DNA of 64,000 nucleotides from Enoplolaimus lenunculus (Eukaryota; Nematoda; Enoplea; Enoplida; Thoracostomopsidae), in NCBI GenBank assembly GCA_030248215.1, contig JASANG010000727.1, positions 124,001-188,000 of the forward strand. Direction: 5' to 3'. The notes beneath the pieces were generated by a model. That model was not told where the DNA came from. It saw only the letters and a program-made list of their open reading frames with translations, and made no database searches. The position numbers and the translations under genes were made by a program. This document shows positions 21,631-33,100 of the stretch, in pieces. The first letter of the stretch is position 1. Each line of letters starts with the position of its first letter.

Positions 21631-22784
21631 TATGCTTTGACTGTCCTATTGAATAGATCCATAGATGTCTGTGCTTAAACGTGTTTGTTCCGGCTAAGTG
21701 TAGTATTATATTTTGGTTATTTAGTGTTGTAAATTTGCAACCACGCTGAGTAGTATATTTTTGAGACGACGTGGAGGCCGTCTCTCTTAAAAGAAGTTAA
21801 TGTTTCGGGGCGTTAAATTCTACCAAACTGCAAAATGCAAAAATGACAAGTTTAGCTTTATTTTGACCAATGATGTTCGTTTACTTGTATTGAATACTTT
21901 GGCTGAACGCAGTGTGCCGGCCAATTTAAACTATCTTTGAAGGATCAGCCCATCTCGGTTTGGTTGGGCGTAGACTTTTGAGGTATCTGGTTCGGCTGGT
22001 GGTTTGTCTGGTGGTTTTCAGGACATGGGAAAAATTGCATATATTCTTGGTTTTGAGGTGCATCACGATAGTTTGGCAAAGAGGTGGTAGGCTAGTTTTG
22101 ATAAAGACATACGTGGGCAGTTTTGTATTGGTTCTTTTGGTGTGTGCATAATAAAAGCCTGTTAAGTTTTGCTAATTGGCGATGTTAGCAGTGCGCTATG
22201 ATACGCAGAAAACGCAATTGTCCAAGTTGTACATCAAGTTTAACGTTAACTGAGGTGTTCGTTTATGATTGGTTTGTTTTGTACATCTGCGGCAACTTGA
22301 ACGGCGATTTTGAAGTTGAAAAGTCGCTGTTATTAGGTGGAAAACTATGAACCGATCGGAATCACTCAAGCTAATCCTGTGCATTTCTCACATGTGTGAT
22401 TATTCGGAATAACATTTTTTGGAAATTTATGATCTGTTTTTGTTACATTATGTGAATGTAAGCACTAGCGAATCCCCCGTTAGAAATTTTCTTGTTTTAA
22501 ATTGGGAAGGTCCGTATTTTACAATTTTTTACCCTCAGACAATTTTTTGTAAAAAACACATTTTTCCCTCAGAGTTTTTTATGATAAAATGGTAATGTCC
22601 CTCATATCTTACAATTTTTCGCACTCAGAAAATTTTTTGGTGATAAAATGATGAGATGCCTTTGCGTTTCATAACATTTGCCAGTCCGCCTCGCTCCCGT
22701 TAAAAATTTTTGGGATCCGCCTCTGAATGTAACGTGCTCGTAGAGTCGTAGTCAAGTGATCTTGCTATTGTCGTAAAAAGATAT
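21631..22784. other. Intergenic, nothing recognised
   Basis: Frames of about 60 codons at 21960 and 22196 have no domain or splice context. TTTTTTACCCTCAGA-like phrases recur at 22525-22660 as a weak repeat. Confidence 0.35.
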
Positions 22785-22925
22785 TTTGATTTTATCAACG
22801 TAGCAATTCGGCAAAACTTGACATCCTTAAAAGTACTGACATTAACCTGACTACCGGTACTTTGCCAGTGTACGCTTTAAAGTGGTACACAGGTTGTGTG
22901 TCCAAAAATAAAATGCCATCTTAAA
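22785..22925. repeat. Dispersed repeat, pair of 62448-62592
   Basis: Shares CAATTCGGCAAAACTTGACA, CTGACATTAACCTGACTACC, GCTTTAAAGTGGTACAC and GTGTGTCCAAAAATAAAATG with 62448-62592 in the same orientation. The family is unknown. Confidence 0.65.
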
Positions 22926-23714
22926 GGTTGTGAGATGATTTACAAGCGAGATTAAAACATTTCTAAGGGGTTAATATTTTTCTGAAATGGTTGAGATTTC
23001 TGCCCTCCTCTGGCTACAGGCATGTAAAGTGATTGTGCTATAAACTCACTTCTTGACCACACTTGAAACCATCCGTGGTACTTTCGATACCATATATGTT
23101 GTGGGTAGTTGAATCTATATCTCTGGGGCTCAGCCTGTGAAGCCATTAGAAGTAAGCGCACATACGATAGAATAGCGAACGAGCTTAGCAATCCAGAAAG
23201 AAACTAACTGTATTTTATATCTACGACAGTTTTTGTTTGACCTGGTTAGGGTGGATGCTCCCACAAATGAGAGTAAGGGGGTGGCTGAGCCAGCCCTGTC
23301 GATGATTAACTTTAGATTGAAGTTTTTGCAAATCGCGAAATATCAGATTTGTTTGGTGGTCTACTGTTGCTGTTAAGCATATTTTCGGCAAAAGAATGAA
23401 TTTAGTTTGAAACTATTGGCGTGTATTCTTGTTTGTACCCAGTCTTCATTGCCGCTTTTAGGGGTTGCTGGTTATGATTCGTTAAACGAAGATTAATTTT
23501 AAAATATCACACGAACCCAAAATTTGGCCCTAATGTACCAATTGCCTAAGCAACAATTACCCAAACGCGACAATTGCCAGGACGCCAGCAATTGCCAACC
23601 GGCTAAAGTACGCAGCCGTCAATGCAATTGCAAATAAGGTCCAGGTACTGGAGGGCCGTTACTAAAAATCAATTGAACTTTTGTGTAATTTTTAAATCAA
23701 ACGATTTGTTTTAA
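22926..23714. other. Intergenic with worn repeat pieces
   Basis: 22925-23020 recalls the CCCGTAGCCA element at 16261-16415 and 23210-23310 recalls 13385-13640. The rest is unassigned, and no exon is seen. Confidence 0.35.
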
Positions 23715-23974
23715 CCCTTTCTCACATGAATATTTTCCATTTCCCCTGACACCTACTTTTATGCTAGGATTCGAACTCCAGTGACTGGAGTGGGAGCCGT
23801 ATACCATCACCAGTCAGCTATAGGAGCTTGACGCTCGTGCCCGAGGGGGCTCTCAAGTCTTGTGGTGATTTAGTACTATGTATACGGGTTGCAATTAAAC
23901 ACGGAGCGATATATATTATTTAACGTATATGCACTGCGCTGAGTTGCCTATAGGCAACTCAATGTGAGAAGGGG
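23715..23974 (-). mobile_element. piggyBac-like MITE with tRNA-like module
   Basis: Left flank TTAA (23711-23714), right flank CTAA. Ends CCCTTTCTCACATGA and ATGTGAGAAGGGG. On the minus strand AGCTGACTGG and GAGTTCGAATCC sit at A-box and B-box spacing. A subterminal hairpin GAGTTGCCTATAGGCAACTC lies near the right end. Confidence 0.75.
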
Positions 23975-24301
23975 CTAATCAAAACAGCATAGCCGAATTT
24001 TTGTAATTTTGTTACTAGCAGTTGAATATATTGAATCTGAACACACAGTGTAAAACTAGGGGCCCAGACTTAATTTTTTGGGAGCCATGAAATTGATTTC
24101 ACTAGACTTACAAGTGAGAAAGAACGTTTCGGTGAAAAGCGAAGATTTCGGTCCGGGTATCCCTCTACGCATGGTCCGCGCAGCTGTCGTCGTTAGTGCT
24201 TGAAAATATATTGCTAAATAGTGATAGGAGCTGCACACATTTGAGAATACTGTTTTTAGGACAACGTTACTGGTTTTCTATTCGTATTTCGGTACCAGGA
24301 A

Positions 24302-24551
24302 CACACAAAAAAGTATTTCTGAATTTATCTATAAAAGTATTTTCTGTGGCAAATCTGAAAGTTTTTCTGATATTTAAGACAATCTTTCTAAAAACAACAT
24401 GAAAACGTTTATTTTTAGTCTTCGTTTCAAAACTTTTAAGAAAACTTTTCTGTTATAAACAGAAATACAACTTTTCAAGTGCACCTTGCTAATTATATTT
24501 CTTAAATGTAAGAATTTTTTCTTAAATATCAGGAATATTATTTTGAGAGTG
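24302..24551 (-). mobile_element. Mariner-like MITE, inverted copy
   Basis: CACACAAAAAAGTATTTCTG to AATATTATTTTGAGAGTG, with TA on the right. Inverse complement of 10208-10450 with many substitutions. Confidence 0.7.
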
Positions 24552-24827
24552 TAGTTTGCCAGGCCTTTAGCACAACACATATAGTCGTAGTTTTGATATT
24601 CTAGGAGGTTGAAAAGCTTAGATGAAGAGCAATTTGTGTTTTTGCTGACATTTCAGTGTGGGAACACTTTGTATTATTGGTTTATGTATATATCAGGGCC
24701 AGAGCGTTTTTAGTTGTGGGACTGTTGTGTAGTAAATCTTAAGCTTTAGACTAATTTTTACTTCGGTTAGCAGCTTGAGAACGCGGGTTTGACAGTTTAA
24801 TTGTAGCAGTTAAAAATCTTGGTGGAA

Positions 24828-25014
24828 CTTCTAATGTTACTTTAAGAGGCGTAACAGTAGATTAAGCGTATTCCTAAGCTTAAGCCTAAGCCTAAGCGTT
24901 GCAAAAATGAGTTCTTAAGCCTAAGCCTAAGCAAAAAAAATGTAATCTAGAATCTGAACCCACTATTTTATCGACACACCCGAAACCTGGACGCCCCTTA
25001 AAGTAACATGGGCC
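24828..25014 (+). mobile_element. Family B TTAGGC element, left end trimmed
   Basis: AATGTTACTTTAAGAGGCGT, two short TTAGGC arrays, CGAAACCTGGACGCCCCTTA and the right end AAGTAACATGGGCC. The outer GGCCC of the left end is lost. Confidence 0.8.
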
Positions 25015-25790
25015 GAACTGATGATGATTGTATTCTGTTAATGTTATTTTGGTCCCATTTTCAGTTGCCGATACGCGGTTACTCGAGTCGTTTCAGAAGT
25101 TTTATCAAAATATTGGAAACGCTGCATTATTTTGAATCAGAAAATTTACAATCAATTGGAGTATTTAATGAAATATAAGCACGTGCGTGATATTTTTACT
25201 GCAAGTAGCGGAAAACGGAATTTGGTGAAATATGTTGCAATGTGATGTAAAAATGAATTATGTACGGTTAGAAACGACTTTTTGATTGTTGTGGGATGGT
25301 TATAACTTTTTCGTAAAGTTTGGTGAGCCGGGTATTTAAGTCAGAGCTGTTAGTTGCGGAGAGAGAATGTTGTCGATTTAAAGATTTGGGTAGTGTTGGT
25401 TGTTGTATTGTTCGGACTAAAGCTGGAAGGTTTGGATTTGGGCACAAAAATTTTGATGTTCCCGTACTTGTACACGTACTTTCCTATATTGGACCCTGTC
25501 CATCTTTCTATGTTGGTAGCTATTCTCATGTTTATGTGGTGCTTCAAAAAGTGCTTTGAATCTTTGGGAGTTTGCCTTATAAATTATTAATTTTACGGCT
25601 CTTAATAAACCTTGACGTGATAATTTAATTCCGATTTAAATTTTGTAATGATAAATTTCAAAATTTAAAACCAAGCCACCTTCTGTATCAGAATATTACA
25701 GTTTTATCACACCCATGCTGAACTTTAACTTACGACAGTCAAATTTGTAAACATTAATTTTAGCAATGAACGGATTATATGTGGAAAATT
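25015..25790. other. Intergenic, nothing recognised
   Basis: Frames of 65-80 codons overlap at 25320-25590 on both strands. None has a signal peptide, domain or splice partner that I trust. Confidence 0.3.
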
Positions 25791-25793
25791 GTG

Positions 25794-25799
25794 TTTATT
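25794..25799 (-). promoter_or_regulatory. Poly(A) signal AATAAA
   Basis: AATAAA on the minus strand, 54 bases past the stop codon of the small secreted protein at 25854-26096. Position and sequence fit; use is inferred. Confidence 0.5.
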
Positions 25800-25853
25800 A
25801 ATAAAACATATTTTCACCGATTTAATATTCTTGCAGTTGATGATGGATTTGTA

Positions 25854-26096
25854 TCAACCAATGTATCCTTCAAATTTGCAGACGCAACTTGCACTTTGAG
25901 TTTCACCATTATTATCTGTAGCGCACTTCATTTCCAAATTGTGCGGGCATTGTCGAATGCAGCATGCACCAAACGCCTCACAGTCGCTCCTGTTTGAACT
26001 GCACGCATTCGCCATATCATCACTGTCATCTGCGTTAATTGTCATAGTTCTAATAAGTGCAATACAAAATATCAATAAACTTGCAGCCAATTTCAT
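25854..26096 (-). CDS. Small secreted eight-cysteine protein, second member
   Basis: A single-exon frame of 80 residues. Residues 1-22 are a signal peptide (KLAASLLIFCIALIRT). The mature part runs from an acidic start (DDSDDMANAC) through spacing C-X6-C-X5-CC-X3-C-X7-C-X12-C-X-C, the framework also found in the 68-residue product at 8726-8932. The sequence between cysteines is largely different, so the two are old paralogues or have evolved fast. An AATAAA follows the stop at a normal distance. The reading frame is whole and no intron is needed. I do not recognise the family, and no function is claimed beyond secretion and four probable disulphides. Confidence 0.75.
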   Translation of the reverse strand: MKLAASLLIFCIALIRTMTINADDSDDMANACSSNRSDCEAFGACCIRQCPHNLEMKCATDNNGETQSASCVCKFEGYIG

Positions 26097-26165
26097 TTTT
26101 ACTTGTTTATGTACGCAGCTGTAATCCGGAGTGAAACGTGAAACTGGTTAATAAGGCATAAAAAT

Positions 26166-26346
26166 TGGAGCCGATGTTGCTTTTAGGGACGTAACAGTAG
26201 ATTTAGCGTATTCCTAAGCCTAAGCCTAAGCTTTGCAAATGTGTGTCCTAAGCCTAAGCCTAAGCCTAAGCTTAGGTCTAAGCAAAAAAAGGTAATCTAG
26301 AGTCTAAACCTACTCTTTGTAGACCGACCAGAAACCTGGACACCCA
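26166..26346 (+). mobile_element. Family B TTAGGC element, worn
   Basis: CGATGTTGCTTTTAGGGACG, TTAGGC-like arrays, TCTAGAGTCTAAACCTACTC and AGAAACCTGGACACC. The right terminus no longer matches. Confidence 0.65.
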
Positions 26347-26466
26347 GTTTTAGTTAAGAAGTAACTGATGTTCTGTAGAGTGTACCGGGATATTCGTTTC
26401 CGGTAAAAACTGGTGTCCATTTTCATTTCCGTTATATTCAAGTACCCACAATTTCGTTTATTTTTC

Positions 26467-26545
26467 AGGGCTGGAACAGTAGTATAAGCATATTCCTAAG
26501 CCTAATCTACATCTCATAAGAAATTAAAAATATTCATGTGAGAAA
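26467..26545. mobile_element. Joined scraps of family A and the TTAA element
   Basis: CAGGGCTGGAACAGTAGTAT is family A. It runs directly into AAATATTCATGTGAGAAAGG then GTTAA, the right end of the piggyBac-like element. Confidence 0.5.
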
Positions 26546-26658
26546 GGGTTAATAAAGCCTAGTGAACATGCGCATCCCTGTATTGGTATAGCACCAAATT
26601 TAAACATCTTTTACACTTTTGTATGCCCTATGTGTCTCACTCCTCGCTTTCCATTTTT

Positions 26659-26822
26659 AGCCCATGTATAGAACAGGTCGGATCGTTTTCCGGCGGGGCT
26701 GTAATAGAGTAAGTTTAAGGATTAGACGACTAACTTTTTCGCTTAAGCTTAGGCTTCGGGTTTAGGCTTAGGCTTAGGAATATGCTTATACTACTGTTCC
26801 GCCCCTGTTCTATACATGGGCC
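26659..26822 (-). mobile_element. Family A TTAGGC element
   Basis: AGCCCATGTATAGAACAGG to CTGTTCTATACATGGGCC. CCATTTTT stands before it and CCATTTTTT overlaps its last bases, a possible target duplication. Confidence 0.85.
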
Positions 26823-26877
26823 ATTTTTTGAGTAGAAAGAGAACGAAATTCACAATGTTTATTTAGCGTTGCCTCTA

Positions 26878-27086
26878 CACTGCGAAAATAGTGAGTTAAA
26901 CTGACTCTCTCCGAAATAGGCTCCACAGGACTACACAAACTGAGTCAATTTCAACTCCGCCAGAGTCAAATTCAACTCACTAACTCGCATGTTTGACTCT
27001 GGGGGAGTCAGATTTGACACTAGTTTGTGTAGTCCCGTAAATTCTGTTTCGGAGGGAGTTAATTTGACTCACAATTTTTTGCAGTG
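26878..27086. mobile_element. Family D palindromic MITE in a TA site
   Basis: CACTGCGAAAATAGTGAGTT to CAATTTTTTGCAGTG with TA on both sides. Confidence 0.85.
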
Positions 27087-27200
27087 TAGAACATGGCCGT
27101 AACAGTAGTATAAGCATATCCTAAAACCTTGTAAGCCTAAGGCTAAACCTTAGTATAACCCGTTTGCAGTCCCACAGAAAAACGTTCCACCTGTGATGTT
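27087..27200 (+). mobile_element. Family C TTAGGC element, worn
   Basis: AGAACATGGCCGTAACAGTA, a few CCTAAG units, then AGTCCCACAGAAAAACGTTC. The outermost bases have lost their match and abut the family D element. Confidence 0.6.
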
Positions 27201-27342
27201 TAATTAAATGGCCCTCAATACGAAGACTAAATTCTAAATACATAGCGTATCCTACTTCTTACAAATTCAACTTTTGTCAATATACCTTAGTTCCTGGACC
27301 TCGAACAGATAAATATCATAAGGTGTCAACCAATCGTTTCAG

Positions 27343-27895
27343 GGTCTTTTCGGTTATCCGCCCCAGCACCCGTTTGCCCAAAAGTGGTTGGATTTTAAAT
27401 TTTTTGCATATTTGAGCTTCTCATGGCCTTCCCTGATCATTCCATGGCCAAATTTGTATTTTTGAAAAATTCGATTTTTTTAAGATCCCAAGGTAGCTAA
27501 GTCCAACGGTGTTATATTTTTTGCAATTAGACGATTGGTTAACTAATTATAGCCAGACAACTGATTTGGCGCGCTGCCAACGATTTGGGTCGGCGCCAAA
27601 TCAGTTATTTGACCATAATTCGTAACCAATCGTCTGATTGTGAAAAATTTAACTCCGTTGGACTGAGCTTCGCAATTTGCATCAAATTGTATATAAGTTG
27701 TTAAACTTTTGGACAAAAATATTTTTTGGGTTTCAACGGTGAGAGACTGGGACCTTAAAAATCGAATTTTTCAAAAATTCAGATTTGGGTGTGAAATGAT
27801 CAGGGAAAATCATGAGAAGCTCAAATATGCAAAAAATTTTAACATCCGACCATTTTTGGGCAAACGCGTGCTGGGGGGATAACCGAAAATACTCT
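27343..27895. mobile_element. 550-bp near-complete palindromic MITE
   Basis: CAGGGTCTTTTCGGTTATCC is mirrored by GATAACCGAAAATACTCTG. The arms continue through GTTTGCCCAAAAGTGGTTGG and its inverse almost to the centre, GGCGCGCTGCCAACGATTTG. Pieces recur at 7345-7520 and 42262-42385. The CAGGGT ends suggest hAT, but no clear 8-bp duplication is seen. Confidence 0.75.
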
Positions 27896-27927
27896 GGTTT
27901 CAAACCATCGTACCTGCGGTGGCTTTA

Positions 27928-28166
27928 GCAGTTGAAAGTGCATATACGTTAAATAGTATATATATCGCACCGTGTTTAGCAATTTTAACACGTATACATA
28001 GTACAAAATCACCACAAGACGTGAGAGCCCCCTCGGGCTCGAGCGTCAAGCTCTTATAGCTAAGTGTTGATGGTATTCGCCTCCCACTCCAGTCATTGGA
28101 GTTCGAATCCTAGCATAAAAGTAGGTCTCAGGGGAAAAAGAAAATATTCATGTGAGAATGTGTAGG
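27928..28166 (+). mobile_element. piggyBac-like MITE with tRNA-like module, left end lost
   Basis: Right end ATGTGAGAATGTGTAGGG followed by TTAA (28167-28170). TATAGCTAAGTG and GAGTTCGAATCC mark the A and B boxes. The left 20 or so bases are missing. Confidence 0.7.
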
Positions 28167-28416
28167 GTTAAGCGAAAAGTTTCAGTTTACTATCTATAAA
28201 TCTCGTTCTCGGTCAATAAATATTTTGTTGAAATTTAAAATAAAAGCCAAAAATTACTTTTAAGTATTATAATATAGAAACGAGTGTTTTCTCAAGATAA
28301 TGGAAATAAACAGAAAATATCATTAGGAAACGCTACAAAAATGTTTGTGTTTGTTTAGGCTATACCAGGCTCAGCGTAAATATAGACGGCGATGGTCTGT
28401 GATGTACTCTGAAAAT

Positions 28417-28752
28417 GACCCATTTAAAGATCAGGGGCGGAATGCTTTTCTGACGGTCTAGAATAGAACAAGTTTAATGTTTAAACTTTTTATGCTTCGG
28501 TTTAGGCGTAGGCTTAGATATAAGCTCATTCGAATGCTTAGACTTAGGCTTAGGTATAAGCTCATTTTGGCGCTTAGATTTAGGCGTAGGTATAAACTCA
28601 TTATTTCACTTAGACTTAGGCGTAGGTATAAACTCATTCTGACGCTTAGATTCAGGCATGGGTATAAGCTCATTCTGACGCTTAGGCGTAGGCTTAGGCC
28701 TAGGAATATGCTTATACTACTGTTCTGTCCGCTCCTGTTTTATACATTGGCC
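28417..28752 (+). mobile_element. Family C TTAGGC element with an inner 36-base repeat
   Basis: Left end GACCCATTTAAAGATCAGGG, right end CTGTTTTATACATTGGCC. Bases 28495-28690 hold about five units of 36 bases (GCTTAGRYTTAGGCGTAGGT plus ATAAACTCATTYTGAC), each with degraded TTAGGC. Confidence 0.75.
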
Positions 28753-29094
28753 CAAGATATCAGTTCCCAACAAAGAATCGGAATCTATTTGTATACAAAG
28801 TTACGAAAAAATCCCGTATTTTTAAGATTTTTATTTGTTATTTATAGTATTACATGAATGTTTTTTCAAATTTGTAAACATTGAAATCCCTATCCGGATA
28901 TGGCATAAACTGCTATTTTGCGTTTTTACTTGAGATTAAAGTTATTTATCTTCGAATGGCTAACAATGGAACCTATTCAGCAATAATAGGTATATACTGT
29001 ATCTTACAATACCTTCGAAATGTAAATATTAGCGTTTAATTCAATTTCTGTACAAATATTAACAGTTTAAGCTATATTCTGGCTCGTTAACCTC
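28753..29094. other. Intergenic, nothing recognised
   Basis: AT-rich, no convincing exon or repeat. Confidence 0.35.
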
Positions 29095-29222
29095 TTTGTA
29101 AAAAAATGGTGAGTCAAATTGACTCTGACCGAAATAGGCTTTTCCGCACTACACAAACGGAGTCAAAATTCGACTCCGTCAGTTGGCAAGAGTCAATTTG
29201 ACTCACCATTTTGAGTCAGTGC
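29095..29222. mobile_element. Family D MITE with inner deletion
   Basis: AAAAAATGGTGAGTCAAATT on the left, AGTCAATTTGACTCACCATT on the right, only about 128 bases overall. Confidence 0.75.
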
Positions 29223-29817
29223 AGTTGCGGATCCAAAAATTTCAGACGGTGGCACCTGAAAAGTTCTCCCTCACGAGTGGAGCGAGCCATATGTTCAACA
29301 CAATTTGTATGGCACAAAACGTATAAAAAGTACAAACCGTTAAATGTTTCATAAAATATTCTGATGAATGTGCAAAAAAAGTGATATATTCATAGTGAAA
29401 GAAACCGTCGCGTGCTTTCGCTTGTAAGAACCCAAACGCAATTTTACGCGGACAAAATGTCAACGTAGAAACCTTATCAATTGATAACAAATTTCGTATG
29501 GGACGGGCGCCTTACTTTCTGGATCCGTTCCGGGCTGCAGTGTGTCGCTGTATCCATGGCGATTATTTACGAAATAATATTTTTTACAGTCCAAGCAAAC
29601 TTATTTACAAATATCATCGGTTTAACGATCCTTTGTCTCTTCAACTTGAGCCAATCAATCATCAGACAGCATATGCCCTTCCCAATCGAGCATTGAGTAA
29701 GATATTTACGGAAACACCGTACTGAAGTCGAACTGTTCGTAGATTTAATTTGTCATCTGAACATTATAAACCATCTGCTTATCTTCCATATTTTAAACTT
29801 GAGGCAATTAGTTTCTG

Positions 29818-30077
29818 GGCTCATATATAGAACAGGGCCGGATCTTTTCCAAAGGAGCTATAATAGAGTCCGTTTAAGCTTTAGACTAATTGTTTTTACT
29901 TAGGCTTAGACTTAGACTTAGACTTAGACTTAGACTTAGACTTAGACTTAGGCTTAAGCTTAAGCTTAGGCTTAGGCTTAGGCTTAGGCTCATCCATACG
30001 CTTCTTAGACTTATGCTTAGGCTTAGGCTTAGGAATATGCTTATACTACTGTTCCGGCCCTGTTCTATACATGAACC
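29818..30077 (-). mobile_element. Family A TTAGGC element with perfect 8-bp duplication
   Basis: GGCTCATATATAGAACAGGG to CTGTTCTATACATGAACC. AGTTTCTG flanks it at 29810-29817 and 30078-30085. The array begins with eight TTAGAC units and then turns to TTAGGC, so one variant has spread within the array. Confidence 0.9.
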
Positions 30078-30189
30078 AGTTTCTGGATGCGATATGTTTT
30101 GTCCAAAATCCAACGAGTAAAAAATATCTTTCCGGAACGACTGGACCTTGATACGGAAACAATTTTACCCTTATGATAATCTCTGATAT

Positions 30190-33100
30190 TCACGGAAATA
30201 TCGGATCTCGAATAGTTCGAGGATCAGTAGGCGTAGACACAATCCGGCGTTCGTGGACGGGAGGCGTTCGATAATCGCTCAACAGTCGAATTATTGGTCG
30301 AAACACACGGCGTAAATGAAATATTGCCGTTTGTTTTGTGGTTAAATTTTCGTATTCAATCGCAGCTTCACGCAAATCAATCAACGATGGTGTCGCAGTT
30401 TCCATGTCCACTTCGGTAAGAACTTCTTCATGAATGTGACACACAGGACGGTGTTCAGAGATTTCAGCCGATCCACGGGTATGCTGAAGTGGAGCGAATA
30501 GTTCACCACGCGGAAGCATCGTTGGCAGCTTACCGTGTAAGGTATCTGAAATCAAATGTACCTACATTATTAAACATGGAAGAGGAAATAATACGTAATT
30601 TGGGCAGTGTTTCATAGCTGGTGTGTTTTCGTCCATACTTTGTTACACAGATAAAACTTTGCACTGTGAATGCTGATCACAACTCTACTGATTTGTAAGC
30701 ATTGTCAATTTGATTCATAACGAACCGTAACAAAACAAAAAACCGTTTTTCGTGTTTTGAAAACTGCGTTTACATTGATTTAAAATAATGGTTCGGTTTG
30801 TGATATCTTACTGAAGTATTTACTCAAGTTATATTTAAGTAATTACTTATAAGTTGACGACTTAATGCGGGGTTCACGTTATAACCGGGGCAGCTTGGGA
30901 CACGTTTTTTCCCTATTAGCCTATTGGGTTACATTTTGTCTGCTAATAGACCCCATATCATATTCAAAAAGTTGTATTTGTCTGCTATCATCAAGTGTAG
31001 CTCACCTTTTGTCATTCAATATATGATATTCGACGTATTGTCAGCGAATATCATATGATTTATTTTCAAATGTCTGCATACTTGGGTAACATACCCAAAT
31101 TGTCCTGTTGAATATCATATACTAGAATTTAAAATTTGAATTTTTGAATTATGACAGTTTTTCTAAGCGATTCTGTGTCGAAAATGGATCTGCAGACGTG
31201 TATTTGGTATTTTACACACAACTGTACCTCTGCCGTCCGACTTTCCATCAATTTATCAGCACCTGAAGATTACACTGTTCCGCTGAATATTATATGATAT
31301 TCGTTCTAATTTTGAAATTTCATATGATATTCGCATAAATGTCCCTTAGTATCACGTGACATTCCGACTCTTGTACACAGTGATCTTCTGAGAGCGGTGG
31401 TTTGTAAGTAAATGTCATATGACATTCGAGTTTTGTCTGTTAATTTGATATGAGTGCTCGAATTTTAACGTTGACGTCGAATCAACATAAGACAAACCGT
31501 GTCCCGCCTACCCCGGTGATAACGTGAATCCCGCATAAGTAAATACTTAAATTTTCGAGCAAAAATAAATAAACGCCAAATGTCAGCCATTGTCACAAGA
31601 AGAAAGTTATAGTTTTGCTTTATACTAAGAAGGCATCGTGCGTCTACAATTTCAATTTGATCAAGGTTAGTATGCCTGAATGGTAAATTTATAATCCATC
31701 AAATTTACTCAGCGACTTAAGTATTTACTTAACTTTAGTACGCTCTTAAAAACGACAAAATGGTTAAGTAATTACTTATCACGTACTTAAGTGCTAAGTC
31801 GTATTTAAGTAGGGTTTTGCAAAACCCAGCCAATGTTTTGCAAAACGCTAAAAAGAGCTAATTATTAGCGTATTGGTACACTTGCAATTCAACATAGAAT
31901 TATTGCACTTTGCCAAATGAAATCTTGTTGCTTAATTAGTAGTGTTGATGTGCCAATGGTTTCCAAACAAATACACTTACCGACTAACATAAACGATGTT
32001 TCAGTGTGACGATCAAGTATATAATTAAGTTCGAAATCTTCATCATCTTCGCCGAATGGGTTCATTAAATCTTCGCCGACCTAAAAAATAATTGCCCGTA
32101 TTCTCAAATGTGTATGCAACCTACAACAAGAGTGGATGATCACTCTTTATAACAAGAGTGTGCAACTGGGAACATTCTGTGTAGAATAGAATGTACCCGG
32201 CACGCGTTGAGTTTTTGCCATACCTCCCCTTATTTAAAGGGGGGTCAAGTTTGACAATTTTTTTCAATTTTACACGTTGAAATGTTGCAGTTGTACACAA
32301 ACTCTGTTTATAAACTGAAGGCATGCGCATTCTACATTTCAAACATCCACTACCCCCCTCTAAATAAGGGCAGGGGTCGGCCAGAAATGCAACACCCGGT
32401 GGCACATTTTGTACTACACAAATTTCGGTAGTTGCACACTCTTGCTAGAGTGATCATCCACTCTTGCTAACTTAAAAATTTATATTTATTGTGATTGTAT
32501 ATATGTTGTGAGTGTCCACAGAACTAAAGACTAGCGTTAGCCTTACCCGAACATGCGTCACAGAGAGAGCTGTCACACGCGTTAGGGTAAGGTTATATAT
32601 GTTTTCAATCGTAGGGTAGGGTTAACGAGTGACAATTAATAAAATTAACACTCGTTAACCCTACCATATGACGTTTTTGGTGCGTAGTTGAGAAAAGATC
32701 TTGTGAACGCTGCATTATACGGGATGTGAACTTTTGAATATATAAATGATGGATAGGCAATACAGTTAATAATTTATAAATACAAGCAGAAAAGATATTT
32801 CAAAGCTGATGATACGTCCCCATATGTAAAAGAACCAAAAATTACTACGAACTAATCAGGCTTAGGATCTAGGCCCGCATTCTCAAATGTATGTAGCGTC
32901 TATCACTATTTGGTTTTAGGTCATGCAACTTTAGAACTGGTGAATGTTAAGACTTAAACTTTGTATATTTTTCGGATTTGACTTTCTCTACTCCTGTACC
33001 AATTTTGAGTTCAGCAACTGCAACAGTTAGCGAGTTTGAAAACCTATTACTAAATGATGATACTTGCTATACACATTTGAGAATGCGGGCCAAGGTTAAT

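Noticed and set aside
23715-23974. Calling the tRNA-like repeats ordinary SINEs
   Set aside because: Two copies have TTAA on both sides and all have inverted CCCTYTCTCAC-type ends, with no A-tail or 3' simple repeat.
29481-29725. Two overlapping plus-strand frames of 71-75 codons
   Set aside because: They overlap in different frames, and neither has a domain or matching exon nearby.
29886-30120. Frames reading SLSLSLSL and LRLRLRLR
   Set aside because: Translations of TTAGGC/TTAGAC arrays. The same applies to 12465-12906, 28458-28857, 44725-45474, 50561-50770 and 52232-52553.
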